From Streptomyces sp. yr375 (lineage in GTDB: Bacteria; Actinomycetota; Actinomycetes; Streptomycetales; Streptomycetaceae): DNA of 64,000 bases. Of the stretch, positions 36,041 through 45,468 are shown in pieces. Made by a program: the position numbers and the translations under genes. The stretch lies in assembly GCF_900110755.1 (NCBI RefSeq), contig NZ_FOFF01000039.1:23016-87015 (forward strand), in the 5' to 3' direction. Position 1 is the first letter of the stretch, and each line of letters starts with the position of its first letter. Below the pieces are notes generated by a model. The model was not told the DNA's origin, ran no database searches, and was given only the letters and a program-made list of their open reading frames with translations.

Positions 36041-37309
36041 TTACTTCGCGGACGCGGCGGTCTGGATGTCCTTGAGGGTCTGCGCGGCGGACGCCGAACC
36101 CAGCAGGTAGGCCTGGACCTTGGAGCCGGTCGCGGTCTCGGCGGCGGCGGCGTACCAGGAGTCGGACGGGAGGATCCGGTAGCGGCCCTCCTTGAAGGCC
36201 GTGGTGAACGGCGTCGTCTCGGTGCTCTCCGGCGTCAGGCCGCTGATGAAGGGCGACTCGGCGTGCTCGGCCTCGAGGAACTTGGAGAGGTTCTGGTTCT
36301 GCGACCAGAACTTGACGTACTCGCGGGCCGCGTCACCCTGCTGGGACTGGGAGTTGACGGACCACATGGTGCCGGCGAAGAGCATCCCGTTGGGCTTGGT
36401 GCCGGCGGCGCCGCCCGGCCAGGGGGCGAAGGAGACCGGGAAGCCGGCCTTCTTGATGTTGGAGACCTGCCAGGCGCCCTGGTACCAGAAGGCGCTCTTG
36501 CCCGCGCTGAAGTCCTGCGGGCCCTGCGACCACTCGTCGACGCCGAGCTCGTTCTTCCAGTTGACGTACCCCTGGTCCTCCAGGGTCTTGAGCTGCTGGA
36601 GGGGTTCCTTCCAGTCCGGGTCGAAGGACGTCTTGCCGGCCAGGAAGTCGGCGTCCCACTGCTTGTTCTTCTGGTAGACGACGGTCGATCCGGCGGCCTG
36701 GAGGACCGAACTGCCGGTCCAGCCGGACTTGTCGGGCAGCGCGATGGGGTCGATGCCGGCCTTCTTGACCTTGGCGAGGTCGGCGAGGAACGTCGGCCAG
36801 TCGGCCGGGACCTCGGTGATGCCCGCCTTCTTCAGCAGGTCCATGTTGGCGTACAGACCGATGCCGATGAGCTCCATCGGCATCGCGAGGGTCTTGCCGT
36901 CGGCCTGCGCGAACTGCTTGGCGTCCGGGGTGATCCGGCTCGCCCACGACTCGCCGGACAGGTCGGCGAGGTAGCCGGACGCGCCCCACTTCTTCATCCG
37001 GTCCGTGTCGACCATGATCACGTCGCCGGCCTTGCCGCCGAGCAGCTCGGGCTGGAGCTTTTGCGTGTAGGTGTCGTTCGCGGTGATGTACTCGAAGTCG
37101 ATCTTGATCTTGGGGTGGGCCTTCTCGAACGCCTTGTTGATCTCGGCGACGTTGGCGGGCTCCGCGCCGCCGCCCTTCCACGCCTGCACATGGAGGGTCA
37201 CGGTGCCGTCGGCGGAGGCGCCGGACGACCCGCCTCCGCACGCGGCCAGCGATATCGCCATGGCGGCGACCGTGGTGGCGACCGCGAGACATCTCCCAGA
37301 ACGCTTCAT
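36041..37309 (-). CDS. Sugar ABC transporter substrate-binding lipoprotein
   Basis: 422 aa from MKRSGRCLAVATT (ATG 37309, GAGGTG upstream). Lipobox ISLAAC with Cys24, so a membrane-anchored lipoprotein. Mature part is a type-I/MalE-like solute-binding fold: VTLHVQAWKGGGAEPANVAEINKAFEKAHPKIKI, then GDVIMVDTDRMKKW and GKSAFWYQGAWQVSNIKKAG. First gene of the importer operon, transcribed divergently from the LacI regulator, with operator-like dyads in between. The sugar is not evident; the beta-helix and GH43-like genes point to a plant oligosaccharide. Confidence 0.93.
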   Translation of the reverse strand: MKRSGRCLAVATTVAAMAISLAACGGGSSGASADGTVTLHVQAWKGGGAEPANVAEINKAFEKAHPKIKIDFEYITANDTYTQKLQPELLGGKAGDVIMVDTDRMKKWGASGYLADLSGESWASRITPDAKQFAQADGKTLAMPMELIGIGLYANMDLLKKAGITEVPADWPTFLADLAKVKKAGIDPIALPDKSGWTGSSVLQAAGSTVVYQKNKQWDADFLAGKTSFDPDWKEPLQQLKTLEDQGYVNWKNELGVDEWSQGPQDFSAGKSAFWYQGAWQVSNIKKAGFPVSFAPWPGGAAGTKPNGMLFAGTMWSVNSQSQQGDAAREYVKFWSQNQNLSKFLEAEHAESPFISGLTPESTETTPFTTAFKEGRYRILPSDSWYAAAAETATGSKVQAYLLGSASAAQTLKDIQTAASAK

Positions 37310-37530
37310 TGCACACCTCACCCGTCGGCCGGGACCGACAGTCATGTCTGAAGGGGTTTTGAACCTGTGTGGACCTGCGTGGACCGATATGGATCGCTGC
37401 GACTCGATCAGCCTGTGCCGGGTGGGTACAGCGCTGATTCGTATGAAAGGGGCCGGTCGACCCGAGTTGCGGCGAACGTTCGCACCGTTGGCCGGGACTG
37501 TAACGCAAAACTTAACGGACATCTATACGT

Positions 37531-37563
37531 AACTTTCCGTGGCCGCCGAGGCCACGTAAAGTT
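37531..37563. promoter_or_regulatory. Long inverted repeat in divergent promoter
   Basis: AACTTTCCGTGGCC, 5-nt spacer, GGCCACGTAAAGTT: 14-bp arms with one mismatch. Its outer ends repeat the AACTTT/AAAGTT element of the 37659 dyad, so an operator is more likely than a terminator. Confidence 0.55.
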
Positions 37564-37658
37564 GCTCCCGAACCCCGGCACCCCGCCCACAAGCCCCGCC
37601 TCCACGCTGATCACGGGGTGGAGAGCGCCCGCGCGGGACCGCCATTGACGCCCGCGGC

Positions 37659-37675
37659 AACTTAACGTTAAAGTT
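37659..37675. promoter_or_regulatory. LacI-type operator
   Basis: AACTTAACGTTAAAGTT, centred on the perfect 10-bp palindrome TTAACGTTAA with the central CpG usual for LacI-family operators; 42-58 bp before the regulator start, consistent with autoregulation. Confidence 0.6.
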
Positions 37676-37716
37676 TCCGCCAGTGTTCGCGTAGGTGATA
37701 AAGGCGAGGAGTTGGG

Positions 37717-38739
37717 GTGGCAGGGCGGGTGACCATCGCGCAGGTGGCCGAAGAGGCGGGTGTCTCCGCGATGACCGTGTCCAACGTCGTGAACGGCAAG
37801 CCGGGGGCCTCCGAGGAGACGCGGCGGCGCGTCATGGAGGTGGCCGGGCGGCTCGGTTACCGGCCGAACGTCTCGGCCCGCAACCTCAAGGCCGGCCGCA
37901 GCGGGCTCATCGGACTGATCGCGCTGGACCTGACCAGTCAGTACGGACTGGAGATCCTCCGCGGCGTCGCCGACGAGCTGGCGGGCGCCGAGCAGGAGCT
38001 GCTGGTCAACGCCTCGTACCACGACGCGGCGCGGGAGAAGGACCGGCTGGAGTTCCTGGGCCGCGGTCTCGTCGACGGTGTCCTCATGATCGCGCCCGTC
38101 CTGGAGGACGAGACGATCCGGCTGCTGCGCCGGCAGAAACTGCCCTGCGTCATCATCGACCCCCGTCGCCTGGACGTGCCGCTGCCCCGGCTGAGCGTCG
38201 ACAACTACCACGGGATGCGCCAGGGCACCCAGCACCTGATCGACCTGGGCCACACCCGGATCGCCTACCTGCGCGGCGAGGAGGACCTCGAAAGCACGTC
38301 CATCCGCTTCCAGGGCTTCGAGGACGCGATGCGGCTCGCCGGGCTGAAGGTCGACGAGCAACTGGTCGCCTCGTGCGACTTCTCCTACGCCAGCGGCTTC
38401 CGGGCGGCCTCCCGCCTCATCACCGACCACCGTCCGACGGCGGTCGTCGCGGGCGCGGACCTGATGGCGCTGGGTGCCATAGACGCCGCGCGGGCGTGCG
38501 GTCTCACCGTGCCCACCGACTTCTCCGTCGTCGGCTTCGACGACCTCCCGCAGGCGGCGCAGAGCTTCCCCGGCCTGACCACCGTGCGTCAGCCGCTGCA
38601 CGACATGGGCCAGAAGGCGGCCCGCGCGCTGCTGTCCGTCATCGACGGGCAGCAACTGCTGATGGATCACATGGAGGTGGGCACCCACCTCGTGGTCCGC
38701 AGGTCGACCGCCGCGCCGCACGACGGCGGCGGGGCCTGA
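37717..38739 (+). CDS. LacI-family transcriptional regulator
   Basis: 340 aa from a GTG at 37717 with GAGGAG upstream. N-terminal LacI HTH (VTIAQVAEEAGVSAMTVSNVVNGK) and hinge (RVMEVAGRLGYRPN). Residues ~60-335 form a periplasmic-binding-like sensor domain (GLIGLIALDLTSQYGLEILRGVADEL, and VVGFDDLPQAAQSFPGLTTVRQPL). The divergent importer operon and the palindromes in the shared promoter region make it the likely repressor of that operon, released by an oligosaccharide. The ligand is unknown. Confidence 0.93.
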   Translation: MAGRVTIAQVAEEAGVSAMTVSNVVNGKPGASEETRRRVMEVAGRLGYRPNVSARNLKAGRSGLIGLIALDLTSQYGLEILRGVADELAGAEQELLVNASYHDAAREKDRLEFLGRGLVDGVLMIAPVLEDETIRLLRRQKLPCVIIDPRRLDVPLPRLSVDNYHGMRQGTQHLIDLGHTRIAYLRGEEDLESTSIRFQGFEDAMRLAGLKVDEQLVASCDFSYASGFRAASRLITDHRPTAVVAGADLMALGAIDAARACGLTVPTDFSVVGFDDLPQAAQSFPGLTTVRQPLHDMGQKAARALLSVIDGQQLLMDHMEVGTHLVVRRSTAAPHDGGGA

Positions 38740-38769
38740 CGGAAACAACAAAGGCGCGGAAACAACAAA

Positions 38770-38794
38770 GGCAAGGAGTCACGCACTCCTTGCC
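38770..38794. terminator. Stem-loop after the lacI-type gene
   Basis: Perfect 10-bp inverted repeat, GGCAAGGAGT, CACGC loop, ACTCCTTGCC, 30 bp after the stop. Likely terminator, without a U tract. Confidence 0.65.
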
Positions 38795-38817
38795 ACTCCC
38801 AACGTATAGCGCACCGG

Positions 38818-38837
38818 GGGGCTTGCGGCAAGGCCCC
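38818..38837. promoter_or_regulatory. Rifamycin-associated element (RAE)
   Basis: GGGGCTTGCGGCAAGGCCCC, matching the RAE consensus reported upstream of rifamycin-inactivating genes in actinomycetes. It is extended outward by CACCGG/CCGGTG. Located ~140 bp upstream of the rox-like start; it is associated with rifamycin-induced expression. Confidence 0.82.
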
Positions 38838-38978
38838 GGTGCTGCCGCAGAATGGCCGACCGAGGCCAGAACCTGCGGAAACGAGAGATTCGCGACATAC
38901 GCTCGCATTCGTCGAGGTATGGGACGCGCGGGCGGCTGGCCGACTTTCCCTCCCGGTTCTCGTCGAATGGGTGTTCCG

Positions 38979-40418
38979 ATGATGGACGTGATCGTGGTCG
39001 GCGGTGGACCGACCGGTCTGATGCTGGCCTGCGAGCTGCGGCTGCACGGCGTGCACGTGGTCGTGCTGGAGCGGTTGGCCGAGCCGACCGAGCAGTCCCG
39101 CGGCCGCGGCCTGCACGCGCGCAGCGTCGAGCTGATGGACCAGCGCGGCCTGCTGGACCGGTTCCTCGCGGTCGGTGACAAGTTCCAGGTCGGCGGTCTC
39201 TTCGGCGGCGTCATCAAGCCGTGGCCGGACCGCTTGGACACGGCGCACCCGTACGGCCTCGCCGCCTCACAGCCGGCCACCGAGCGGCTGCTGAACGAAC
39301 GCGCCCTCGAACTGGGAGCCGAGATCCGGCGCGGCTGCGACGTGGTCGAAGTGAGTCAGGACGACGACGGCGTGAGCGTCGAGCTGGCGGACGGCACGCG
39401 GTTGCGCTCGCGCTACCTCGTCGGGTGCGACGGCGGCCGCAGCACGGTCCGCAAGCGGCTCGGTGTCGGCTTCCCCGGTGAGCCCTCCACGGTCGAGACG
39501 CTGCTGGGCGACATGGAGGCGACCGAGGATCCGGCGACGATCGCCGCCGCCGTCGAGGAGGTCCGCAGGACCCAACTGCGGTTCGGCGCCATCCCGGACG
39601 TGGACGGGCACCCGGGGGTGTACCGCATCGGCGTACCCGCCGAGGGCGTGGCCGAGGACCGGGCGAACCCGCCGACCCTCGACGAATTCAAGCGGCAGCT
39701 ACGGGCCTTCGCGGGCACCGACTTCGGCGTGCACTCGCCGCGCTGGCTGTCCCGGTTCGGCGACGCCACCCGGCAGGCCGAGCGCTACCGGGTGGGCCGG
39801 GTGCTGCTGGCCGGCGACGCGGCGCACATCCACCCGCCGACCGGCGGGCAGGGCCTCAACCTCGGTGTGCAGGACGCGTTCAACCTCGGCTGGAAACTGG
39901 CCGCCGCCGTCAACGGCTGGGCGCCGGAAGACCTGTTGGACAGCTACCACGCCGAACGGCATCCGGTGGGCGCGGCCGTCCTGGCCAACACCCGTGCGCA
40001 GATGACCCTGTTGGGGACCGATCCGGGGGCGACCGCGCTGCGGGAGCTGTTCTCGAAGCTGATGGACTTCGAGGAGGTGAACGAGTACGTGACCGGCATC
40101 ATCACGGCCGTCGGGGTCCGTTACGACTTCGGCGAGGGCCACGAACTGCTGGGCCGGCGGCTGCGTGACGTGAAACTGAAACGAGGCCGCCTCTACGAGT
40201 TGACGCGTACCGGCCGCGGTCTGCTGCTCGACCAGACCGGCGGCCTGCTGTCGGTGGCGGGTTGGGCGGACCGGGTCGACCATGTCGTCGACGTCAGCGA
40301 GGAACTGGACGTGCCCGCCGTCCTGTTGCGGCCGGACGGTCACGTGGCCTGGGTCGGCGAGGACCAGCGGGAGCTGCTCGGCCGACTGCCCCGGTGGTTC
40401 GGCGCCGCCACCGGCTGA
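38979..40418 (+). CDS. rox: Rifampicin monooxygenase (class A flavoprotein)
   Basis: 479 aa from the ATG in MMDVIVVGGGPTGLML. Dinucleotide-binding GGGPTG at the N-terminus, the DG motif (RYLVGCDGGRSTVRKRLG), and GD motif (GRVLLAGDAAHIHPPTGGQGLNLGVQDAFNLGWKLAA), as in aromatic hydroxylases of class A. Overall sequence closely resembles the Streptomyces Rox enzymes that linearise rifampicin by oxidising the naphthyl ring: note QSRGRGLHARSVELMDQRGLLDRF and the C-terminal ADRVDHVVDVSEELDVPAVLLRPDGHVAW. The RAE upstream supports inducible rifamycin resistance. It ends 2 bp before the convergent aldehyde dehydrogenase. Confidence 0.9.
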   Translation: MMDVIVVGGGPTGLMLACELRLHGVHVVVLERLAEPTEQSRGRGLHARSVELMDQRGLLDRFLAVGDKFQVGGLFGGVIKPWPDRLDTAHPYGLAASQPATERLLNERALELGAEIRRGCDVVEVSQDDDGVSVELADGTRLRSRYLVGCDGGRSTVRKRLGVGFPGEPSTVETLLGDMEATEDPATIAAAVEEVRRTQLRFGAIPDVDGHPGVYRIGVPAEGVAEDRANPPTLDEFKRQLRAFAGTDFGVHSPRWLSRFGDATRQAERYRVGRVLLAGDAAHIHPPTGGQGLNLGVQDAFNLGWKLAAAVNGWAPEDLLDSYHAERHPVGAAVLANTRAQMTLLGTDPGATALRELFSKLMDFEEVNEYVTGIITAVGVRYDFGEGHELLGRRLRDVKLKRGRLYELTRTGRGLLLDQTGGLLSVAGWADRVDHVVDVSEELDVPAVLLRPDGHVAWVGEDQRELLGRLPRWFGAATG

Positions 40419-40420
40419 GG

Positions 40421-41890
40421 TCAGACCGTCCCGGGCAGCGTCGTCCAGCGCCACTGGGTGAACTGTTCCAGGTTGGCGGTGCCCCCGATGCGGGAGCCGT
40501 TGCCCGACGCGCCCATTCCGCCGAAGGGCGCGTTCGCGGCGTCCTTCGCGGTCACGTCGTTGATGTGCACCATGCCCGTACGCACCTGTCCGGCGAAGGC
40601 GGTGGCTCGCGGCAGCGAACGGGAGTGGACGGCCGCCGCCAGCCCGTACGCGGTGTCGTTGGCGATGTCGAGGGCCTCGGCGTCGGTGCGGAAGGCGATG
40701 ATGGGGGCGACCGGCCCGAAGATCTCCTCGCCGAAGGCGGGCATGGCGCGCGCGACCCGGTCCAGGACGGTCGGCGGGTAGAACAGTCCGTCACGGCGTC
40801 CGCCGGCCCGTACCCGGGCCCCGGCGGCCACGCTCTCGTCCACGATGCGCTCGATCCGCGCGGCCTGCCGCTCGTCGATCACCGGGCCGAGGTCCACCCC
40901 GTCGTCGCGGGGGTCGCCGAGCCGCAGCGCCTGGGCGTGCCCGATCAGCGCCTCGGTGTACGGCTCCACGAGGTCGGCGTGCACGAGATGGCGTCCGGCG
41001 GCGACGCAGGCCTGCCCCTGGTAGCCGAAGGTGCTCATCGCGCCGGCCGCCGCGGCGGCGACGTCCGCGTCGTCCAGTACGACGATCGAGTTCTTGCCGC
41101 CGAGTTCCAGGGCGACCCGCTTGAGCCCGTCGCCGGCGGCGCGGGCGACGGCCCGCCCGGCCCGGGCTGAGCCGGTGAACGAGACCATGGCGACGTGCGG
41201 ATCGGCCACCACGGCCTCACCGGTGCCAGGGCCTCCGGGCAGGACATGGAGCAGCCCCTCGGGCAGTCCGGCGTCCTCGAACAGCCGCGCCACGACGACG
41301 CCACCGGACACCGGGGTGCGCGGATCGGGTTTGAGCAGGACGGCGTTGCCCAGCACGAGGGCGGGCGCGAGGACCCGCATGGCGAACAACAGGGGCGCGT
41401 TCCAGGGGTTGATGACGCCGACCACCCCCAGCGGCACCCGCCACGCGTAGCTGGACTGGCCGGGCAGCGACGGGCTGAGGATCTCGCCGAGGGGCAGCGA
41501 CGCCATCCCGGCGGCCTGCGCGAGCTGGCTGAGTCCGGCCGCGATCTCGTAGTCGCCCTTCGCCGGGACGCCGGCGGACTCCCTGACGATCCACTCGCGG
41601 ATCGCGTCGCTGTGCTCGCGCAGTTCCCGGGCAGCGCGGAGCAGGACCTCGGCGCGCTCCGCGGGCGACACGGCCGCCCAGTCCCGCTGGGCGCGGGCGG
41701 CCAGGGCACCGGCCCGGGCGACGTCCCCGGGCGACGCCACGCCCACCTCCGCCAGCCGCGCTCCGGTGGCGGGTTCGTACACCGGCTGGGTGCCGCCCTC
41801 GGCCTGCCGCCAGCCGCCGCTGTAGATCTTCCCCGTCCACTCGGCCGCGTCCGGCCATGTCTCCGCGCTGGTGGCAGTCGTGGCAGTCAT
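40421..41890 (-). CDS. Aldehyde dehydrogenase (benzaldehyde/vanillin dehydrogenase-like)
   Basis: 489 aa. ALDH superfamily: GVVGVINPWNAPLLFAMR, the coenzyme helix GNAVLLKPDPRTPVSGGVVVARLFEDAGLPEG, FTGSARAGRAVARAAG, catalytic Glu in LELGGKNSIVVLDDAD, and nucleophile Cys in GYQGQACVAAGRHLVH. GMVHINDVTAKDAANAPFGGMGASGNGSRIGG matches the benzaldehyde/vanillin branch. Oxidises an aromatic aldehyde to its acid with NAD(P). The N-terminus starts with an odd MTATTATSAE. It is divergent from the PAS-phosphatase gene at 42052. Confidence 0.9.
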   Translation of the reverse strand: MTATTATSAETWPDAAEWTGKIYSGGWRQAEGGTQPVYEPATGARLAEVGVASPGDVARAGALAARAQRDWAAVSPAERAEVLLRAARELREHSDAIREWIVRESAGVPAKGDYEIAAGLSQLAQAAGMASLPLGEILSPSLPGQSSYAWRVPLGVVGVINPWNAPLLFAMRVLAPALVLGNAVLLKPDPRTPVSGGVVVARLFEDAGLPEGLLHVLPGGPGTGEAVVADPHVAMVSFTGSARAGRAVARAAGDGLKRVALELGGKNSIVVLDDADVAAAAAGAMSTFGYQGQACVAAGRHLVHADLVEPYTEALIGHAQALRLGDPRDDGVDLGPVIDERQAARIERIVDESVAAGARVRAGGRRDGLFYPPTVLDRVARAMPAFGEEIFGPVAPIIAFRTDAEALDIANDTAYGLAAAVHSRSLPRATAFAGQVRTGMVHINDVTAKDAANAPFGGMGASGNGSRIGGTANLEQFTQWRWTTLPGTV

Positions 41891-42051
41891 GGCACGCCCT
41901 CCCTCGTCGACGCACTGATGACCGCCGACGGGCCGATGGGTTTTTCGCCTTTACCTTATGATTAATCCTATATATTCAGCTATTCCGCCCATTGGTTCGG
42001 TTGCTCCTGGCCGGACCCGGGCGCACGGTGGAAAGACCGAGGCGAGGGCGG
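41891..42051. promoter_or_regulatory. AT-rich divergent promoter region
   Basis: Positions 41941-41985 are strikingly AT-rich (TTACCTTATGATTAATCC) between the divergent aldehyde dehydrogenase and phosphatase genes. Includes the 8-bp palindrome GATTAATC. Probably holds promoters; I cannot assign -35/-10 boxes. Confidence 0.4.
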
Positions 42052-44496
42052 ATGAGCGCGATGACGGGTTCCGATGCCACCGGCGGCGACCAGGTGGCGC
42101 GGGGGTCTGACGATCCCGTCGACGAGGCGGCCACGGCCCGTGCCACGGTCGACGCGCACGGCGTCGTCACCGCGTGGAACGAGGGAGCGCGGCGGCTGCT
42201 CGGACACCGGTCCGCGGAGGTCGTCGGCCGGCCCGCGGCGCGGCTGCTCGCCGGGGAGCCGCCCACGCAGGACCTGCCGTCCCTGCCGTCTCTGCGGACC
42301 CTGCGGAGGTGGAGCGGGGCGGTCCGGCTCCTGCACCGGGACGGCCACCCCCGCACGGTGAACCTGCTGGCGCACCACCGGAAGAACAGGGCGGCCGGCG
42401 AGTGGCTGCTGGTCTCGCCGCTGGCCCTCCCGGTGTCGTCGGCCCAGGACGACGCGCTGGTGACGTGGGCGTTCGCCGCGTCCCCGTCCGCGACGGCGCT
42501 CTACGACACCGGTCTGCGGCTGCGGCGGGCGAACGCCGACATGGAGCGCGTGATCGGCCTGCCCGAGGCGGCGGTGCGGGGGCTGCGTGTGTCGGAGATC
42601 GTGGTGGACCCGGAGGGCGACCGGACGGAAGAGTGCATGCGCCGGGCGCTGGAGACCGGCGAGCAGCAGCATCTGCAGCAGACCCTGCGCATGGTCGGCC
42701 ACGACCGCGAGAGCATCTGGACCACGTCGCTCACCCCCGTGCGGGACGCCGAGGGAAGGGTACGGGGCGTGCTCCTCGCAGCCCACGACACGACCGAGGA
42801 GCATGTGGCCCGGGGGCGGCTGGCCCTGCTGAACGACGCGAGCGTGCGCATCGGCAGCACCCTGGACCTCGCCCGTACCGCGCAGGAACTCGCCGACGTG
42901 GCCATCCCCCGCTTCGCGGACTTCGTCACCGTCGACCTGCTGCCCGCCATCGAAGGCGGTGACGATCCGCCCGCCGGTCCGCCGGCCGGCCCTGTCGTGC
43001 TGCGCCGGGTCGCCAACCAGTCCGTCCTGGAGGGCTGCCCCGAGGCCGTCATCGAGTACGGGGCCGTGGCCGTCTACCCGGACGCGTCGCCCGCCGCCGA
43101 GTGCCTGGCCGCCGACCGCCCGCTGATCCGCAAGGTGACCGAACCCGCCATCGACAGGTGGGCGAGCCAGGTCCCGGACCGGGCCGACCGGGTGCGGCGG
43201 TACGGCTTCCACTCGGTGCTCGCCGTGCCGATGCGGGCCCGGGGCATCACCCTCGGCGTGGCCACCTTCTCCCGCCACCGCCGCCCGGAACCCTTCGAGC
43301 AGGACGATCTGCTGCTGGGCGAGGAGATCACCGCGAGGGCCGCCGTCTGCATCGACAACGCCCGCCGCTACACCCGCGAGCGCCGCACCTCCCTCACCCT
43401 CCAGAGCAGTCTGCTGCCGCAGCGGCTGCCCCCGCAGGCCGCCGTCGACGTCGCCTCCCGCTACCTGCCCGCCAGCACCCAGGCCGGCGTCGGCGGCGAC
43501 TGGTACGACGTGATCCCGCTGTCCGGCGCGCGGGTCGCGCTCGTCGTCGGCGACGTCGTCGGGCACGGCATCCAGGCCTCGGCCACCATGGGTCGGCTGC
43601 GCACCGCCGTACGCACGCTGGCCGACGTGGATCTGCCGCCCGACGAACTCCTCACCCACCTGGACGACCTCGTCCTCCACCTGTCCGCCGAGGCCGAACG
43701 CGCGGCCGACACCGCCGCCGGCATCGGCGCCACCTGCCTGTACGCGGTCTACGACCCGGTCTCGCGGCACTGCACACTGGCCCGGGCCGGCCACCCCCTG
43801 CCCGCGCTGAAGACCCCGGACGGAACGGTGGAGTTCCTCGACGTCCCGGCGGGCCCGCCGCTGGGGCTGGGCGGCATGCCGTTCGAGACCACCGAGATCG
43901 AGTTGCCCGAGGGCAGTGTCCTCGCGCTGTACACGGACGGGCTCGTCGAGGCCCGTGACCGCGACATCGACGAGGGCCTCGACGCCCTGCGCGCGACCCT
44001 GGCCCGGCCGACCTCGTCGCTGGAGGACACCTGCGACACCGTGCTGGAGACGCTTCTCCCGGAGCGCCCGGCCGACGACGTGGCGCTGCTCGTGGCCCGC
44101 ACCCGGGCCCTGGACGCCGCCCACGTCGCCACGTGGGACGTGCCGGCCGACCCCGCCTCGGTCGCCGAGACCCGCAAGAACGCCTGCCGTCAACTGGACA
44201 TCTGGGGCCTGGAGGAGGCCGCCTTCGTCACCGAACTGATCGTCAGCGAGCTGGTCACCAACGCCATCCGGTACGGCGCACCCCCCATCCAGCTCCGGTT
44301 GATCCGCGACCGCAACCTGATCTGCGAGGTCTCCGACGCCAGCAGCTCCGCCCCGCATCTGCGCCGGGCCCGCACCTTCGACGAAGGCGGCCGCGGACTC
44401 CTCCTGGTCGCCCAGCTCACCCAGAGCTGGGGCACCCGCCACACCTACACCGGCAAGACGATCTGGGCCGAACAGGAACTCCCCGCCGCCCCATGA
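42052..44496 (+). CDS. PAS-GAF-SpoIIE phosphatase-ATPase regulator (copy 1)
   Basis: 814 aa from MSAMTGSDATGG, with GAGGCGAGGG upstream. Domains: PAS ~25-85 (ATVDAHGVVTAWNEGARRLLG), PAS ~140-260 (ALYDTGLRLRRANADMERVIGLP), GAF ~270-430, SpoIIE-type PP2C phosphatase ~445-670 (GVGGDWYDVIPL, VVGDVVGHGIQA, ADDVALLVAR metal-binding acidic residues), HATPase_c ~680-810 (TELIVSELVTNAIRYG, GGRGLLLVAQL). Likely a sensory regulator acting on anti-sigma antagonists. A clear paralogue lies at 49757-52234, and the genes between them form a block of their own. Confidence 0.9.
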   Translation: MSAMTGSDATGGDQVARGSDDPVDEAATARATVDAHGVVTAWNEGARRLLGHRSAEVVGRPAARLLAGEPPTQDLPSLPSLRTLRRWSGAVRLLHRDGHPRTVNLLAHHRKNRAAGEWLLVSPLALPVSSAQDDALVTWAFAASPSATALYDTGLRLRRANADMERVIGLPEAAVRGLRVSEIVVDPEGDRTEECMRRALETGEQQHLQQTLRMVGHDRESIWTTSLTPVRDAEGRVRGVLLAAHDTTEEHVARGRLALLNDASVRIGSTLDLARTAQELADVAIPRFADFVTVDLLPAIEGGDDPPAGPPAGPVVLRRVANQSVLEGCPEAVIEYGAVAVYPDASPAAECLAADRPLIRKVTEPAIDRWASQVPDRADRVRRYGFHSVLAVPMRARGITLGVATFSRHRRPEPFEQDDLLLGEEITARAAVCIDNARRYTRERRTSLTLQSSLLPQRLPPQAAVDVASRYLPASTQAGVGGDWYDVIPLSGARVALVVGDVVGHGIQASATMGRLRTAVRTLADVDLPPDELLTHLDDLVLHLSAEAERAADTAAGIGATCLYAVYDPVSRHCTLARAGHPLPALKTPDGTVEFLDVPAGPPLGLGGMPFETTEIELPEGSVLALYTDGLVEARDRDIDEGLDALRATLARPTSSLEDTCDTVLETLLPERPADDVALLVARTRALDAAHVATWDVPADPASVAETRKNACRQLDIWGLEEAAFVTELIVSELVTNAIRYGAPPIQLRLIRDRNLICEVSDASSSAPHLRRARTFDEGGRGLLLVAQLTQSWGTRHTYTGKTIWAEQELPAAP

Positions 44497-44603
44497 CGCC
44501 CACGCGCCGGTGCCCGGGTGGCGGGTGGACCCGGTGCGCGCCTGACGTCTGACCTCGCTCAACACCCGTCCCGGACGCCCCACTTGGCAGTACGGTCGAC
44601 ACC

Positions 44604-45420
44604 GTGCCGCAGACAAGCCCCACCTTGCCTACCGCGCCCACCGTGGCGATCCTCACCGCCCTGTCGCTCGAATACAGCGCCGTCCTCACCCACCTGGCGG
44701 ACGTCGAGAAGCTCACGCACCCGGGCTACGGCACGCGGGCCCGCCGGGGCAGACTCCCCGGCACGCCGTGGCACATCGCCCTGGTGGAAACGGGCGAGGG
44801 CACCCTCGCCGCGGCCACGCTCACCGAGCGCGTGCTGACGTGGCTGGAGCCCGAGGCGGTGCTGTTCGTCGGCGTCGCGGGCGGGCTCAAGGACGACGTC
44901 GAGATCGGCGACGTCGTGGTCGCGACGAAGGTGTACGCCATCCACGGCGGCAAGCAGACCCCGGACGGTTTCCTGGACCGCCCGGAGGCCTGGCGTGCCT
45001 CGCACCGTCTGGAGCAGGCGGCCAAGGAGGCGCTGCGCGGCACGGCGCACTTCAAGCCGATCGCGGTCGGGGACGTCGTTCTCGCGGACGCCGACTCCGA
45101 ACTCGCCGCCCGCATCAAGCGCACGTACAACGACGCCGCCGCCATCGAGATGGAGAGCTCGGGTGTCGCCCACGCCGTCCATCTCGCCGGTCACGCCGAC
45201 GCGTTGGTCATCCGGGGCATCAGCGACAAGGCCGACGCGGCCAAGTCCACCGAGGACGCCAAGGGCTCTCAGCTCCGGGCCGCCGAGAACGCCGCCGCGG
45301 CCGCTGTCGCCGTCCTGCGCGAACTGCAACCGAGGCCGGCGGCCCCGGCCGCCGTACGCGGCGCCGACGACGACGCGCTGGCGGAGCAGGCCGCCGTGCT
45401 CGCGCGCGAGGTCAACAGCC
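44604..45420 (+). CDS. Nucleosidase/phosphorylase (PNP_UDP) domain, 5' part of a PNP-NACHT unit
   Basis: GTG start at 44604 (VPQTSPTLPTAPTVAILTALSLEYSAV). Residues ~15-235 are a PNP_UDP_1 domain: VETGEGTLAAATLTERVL, FVGVAGGLKDDVEIGDVVVATKVYAI, the purine/ribose-binding IEMESSG with its Glu pair and the ISDKAD catalytic Asp. Residues ~250-272 form a short coiled coil (DALAEQAAVLAREVNS). The frame then runs through the NACHT coding region without stop to 47453 with no protein-like sequence, so the true product must either end by a frameshift or be part of a fusion with the NACHT frame. Only the PNP stretch is given here. PNP domains hydrolyse nucleosides or nucleotides; several bacterial immune effectors use them against ATP. 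Confidence 0.8.
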
Positions 45421-45468
45421 TCCGCCGCCGAGGAGACGGAGGAGACCGAGGCGGCAGAGCCTTCTCCG

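Larger units (their letters stand above)
37310..37716. promoter_or_regulatory. Divergent promoter region of the sugar importer and lacI-type regulator
   Basis: 407 bp without a gene, much more AT-rich than its surroundings. It carries the dyads at 37531 and 37659 and repeated AACTTAACG/AACTTT half-sites (also at 37509). These are plausible operators for the LacI-type protein. Confidence 0.55.
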
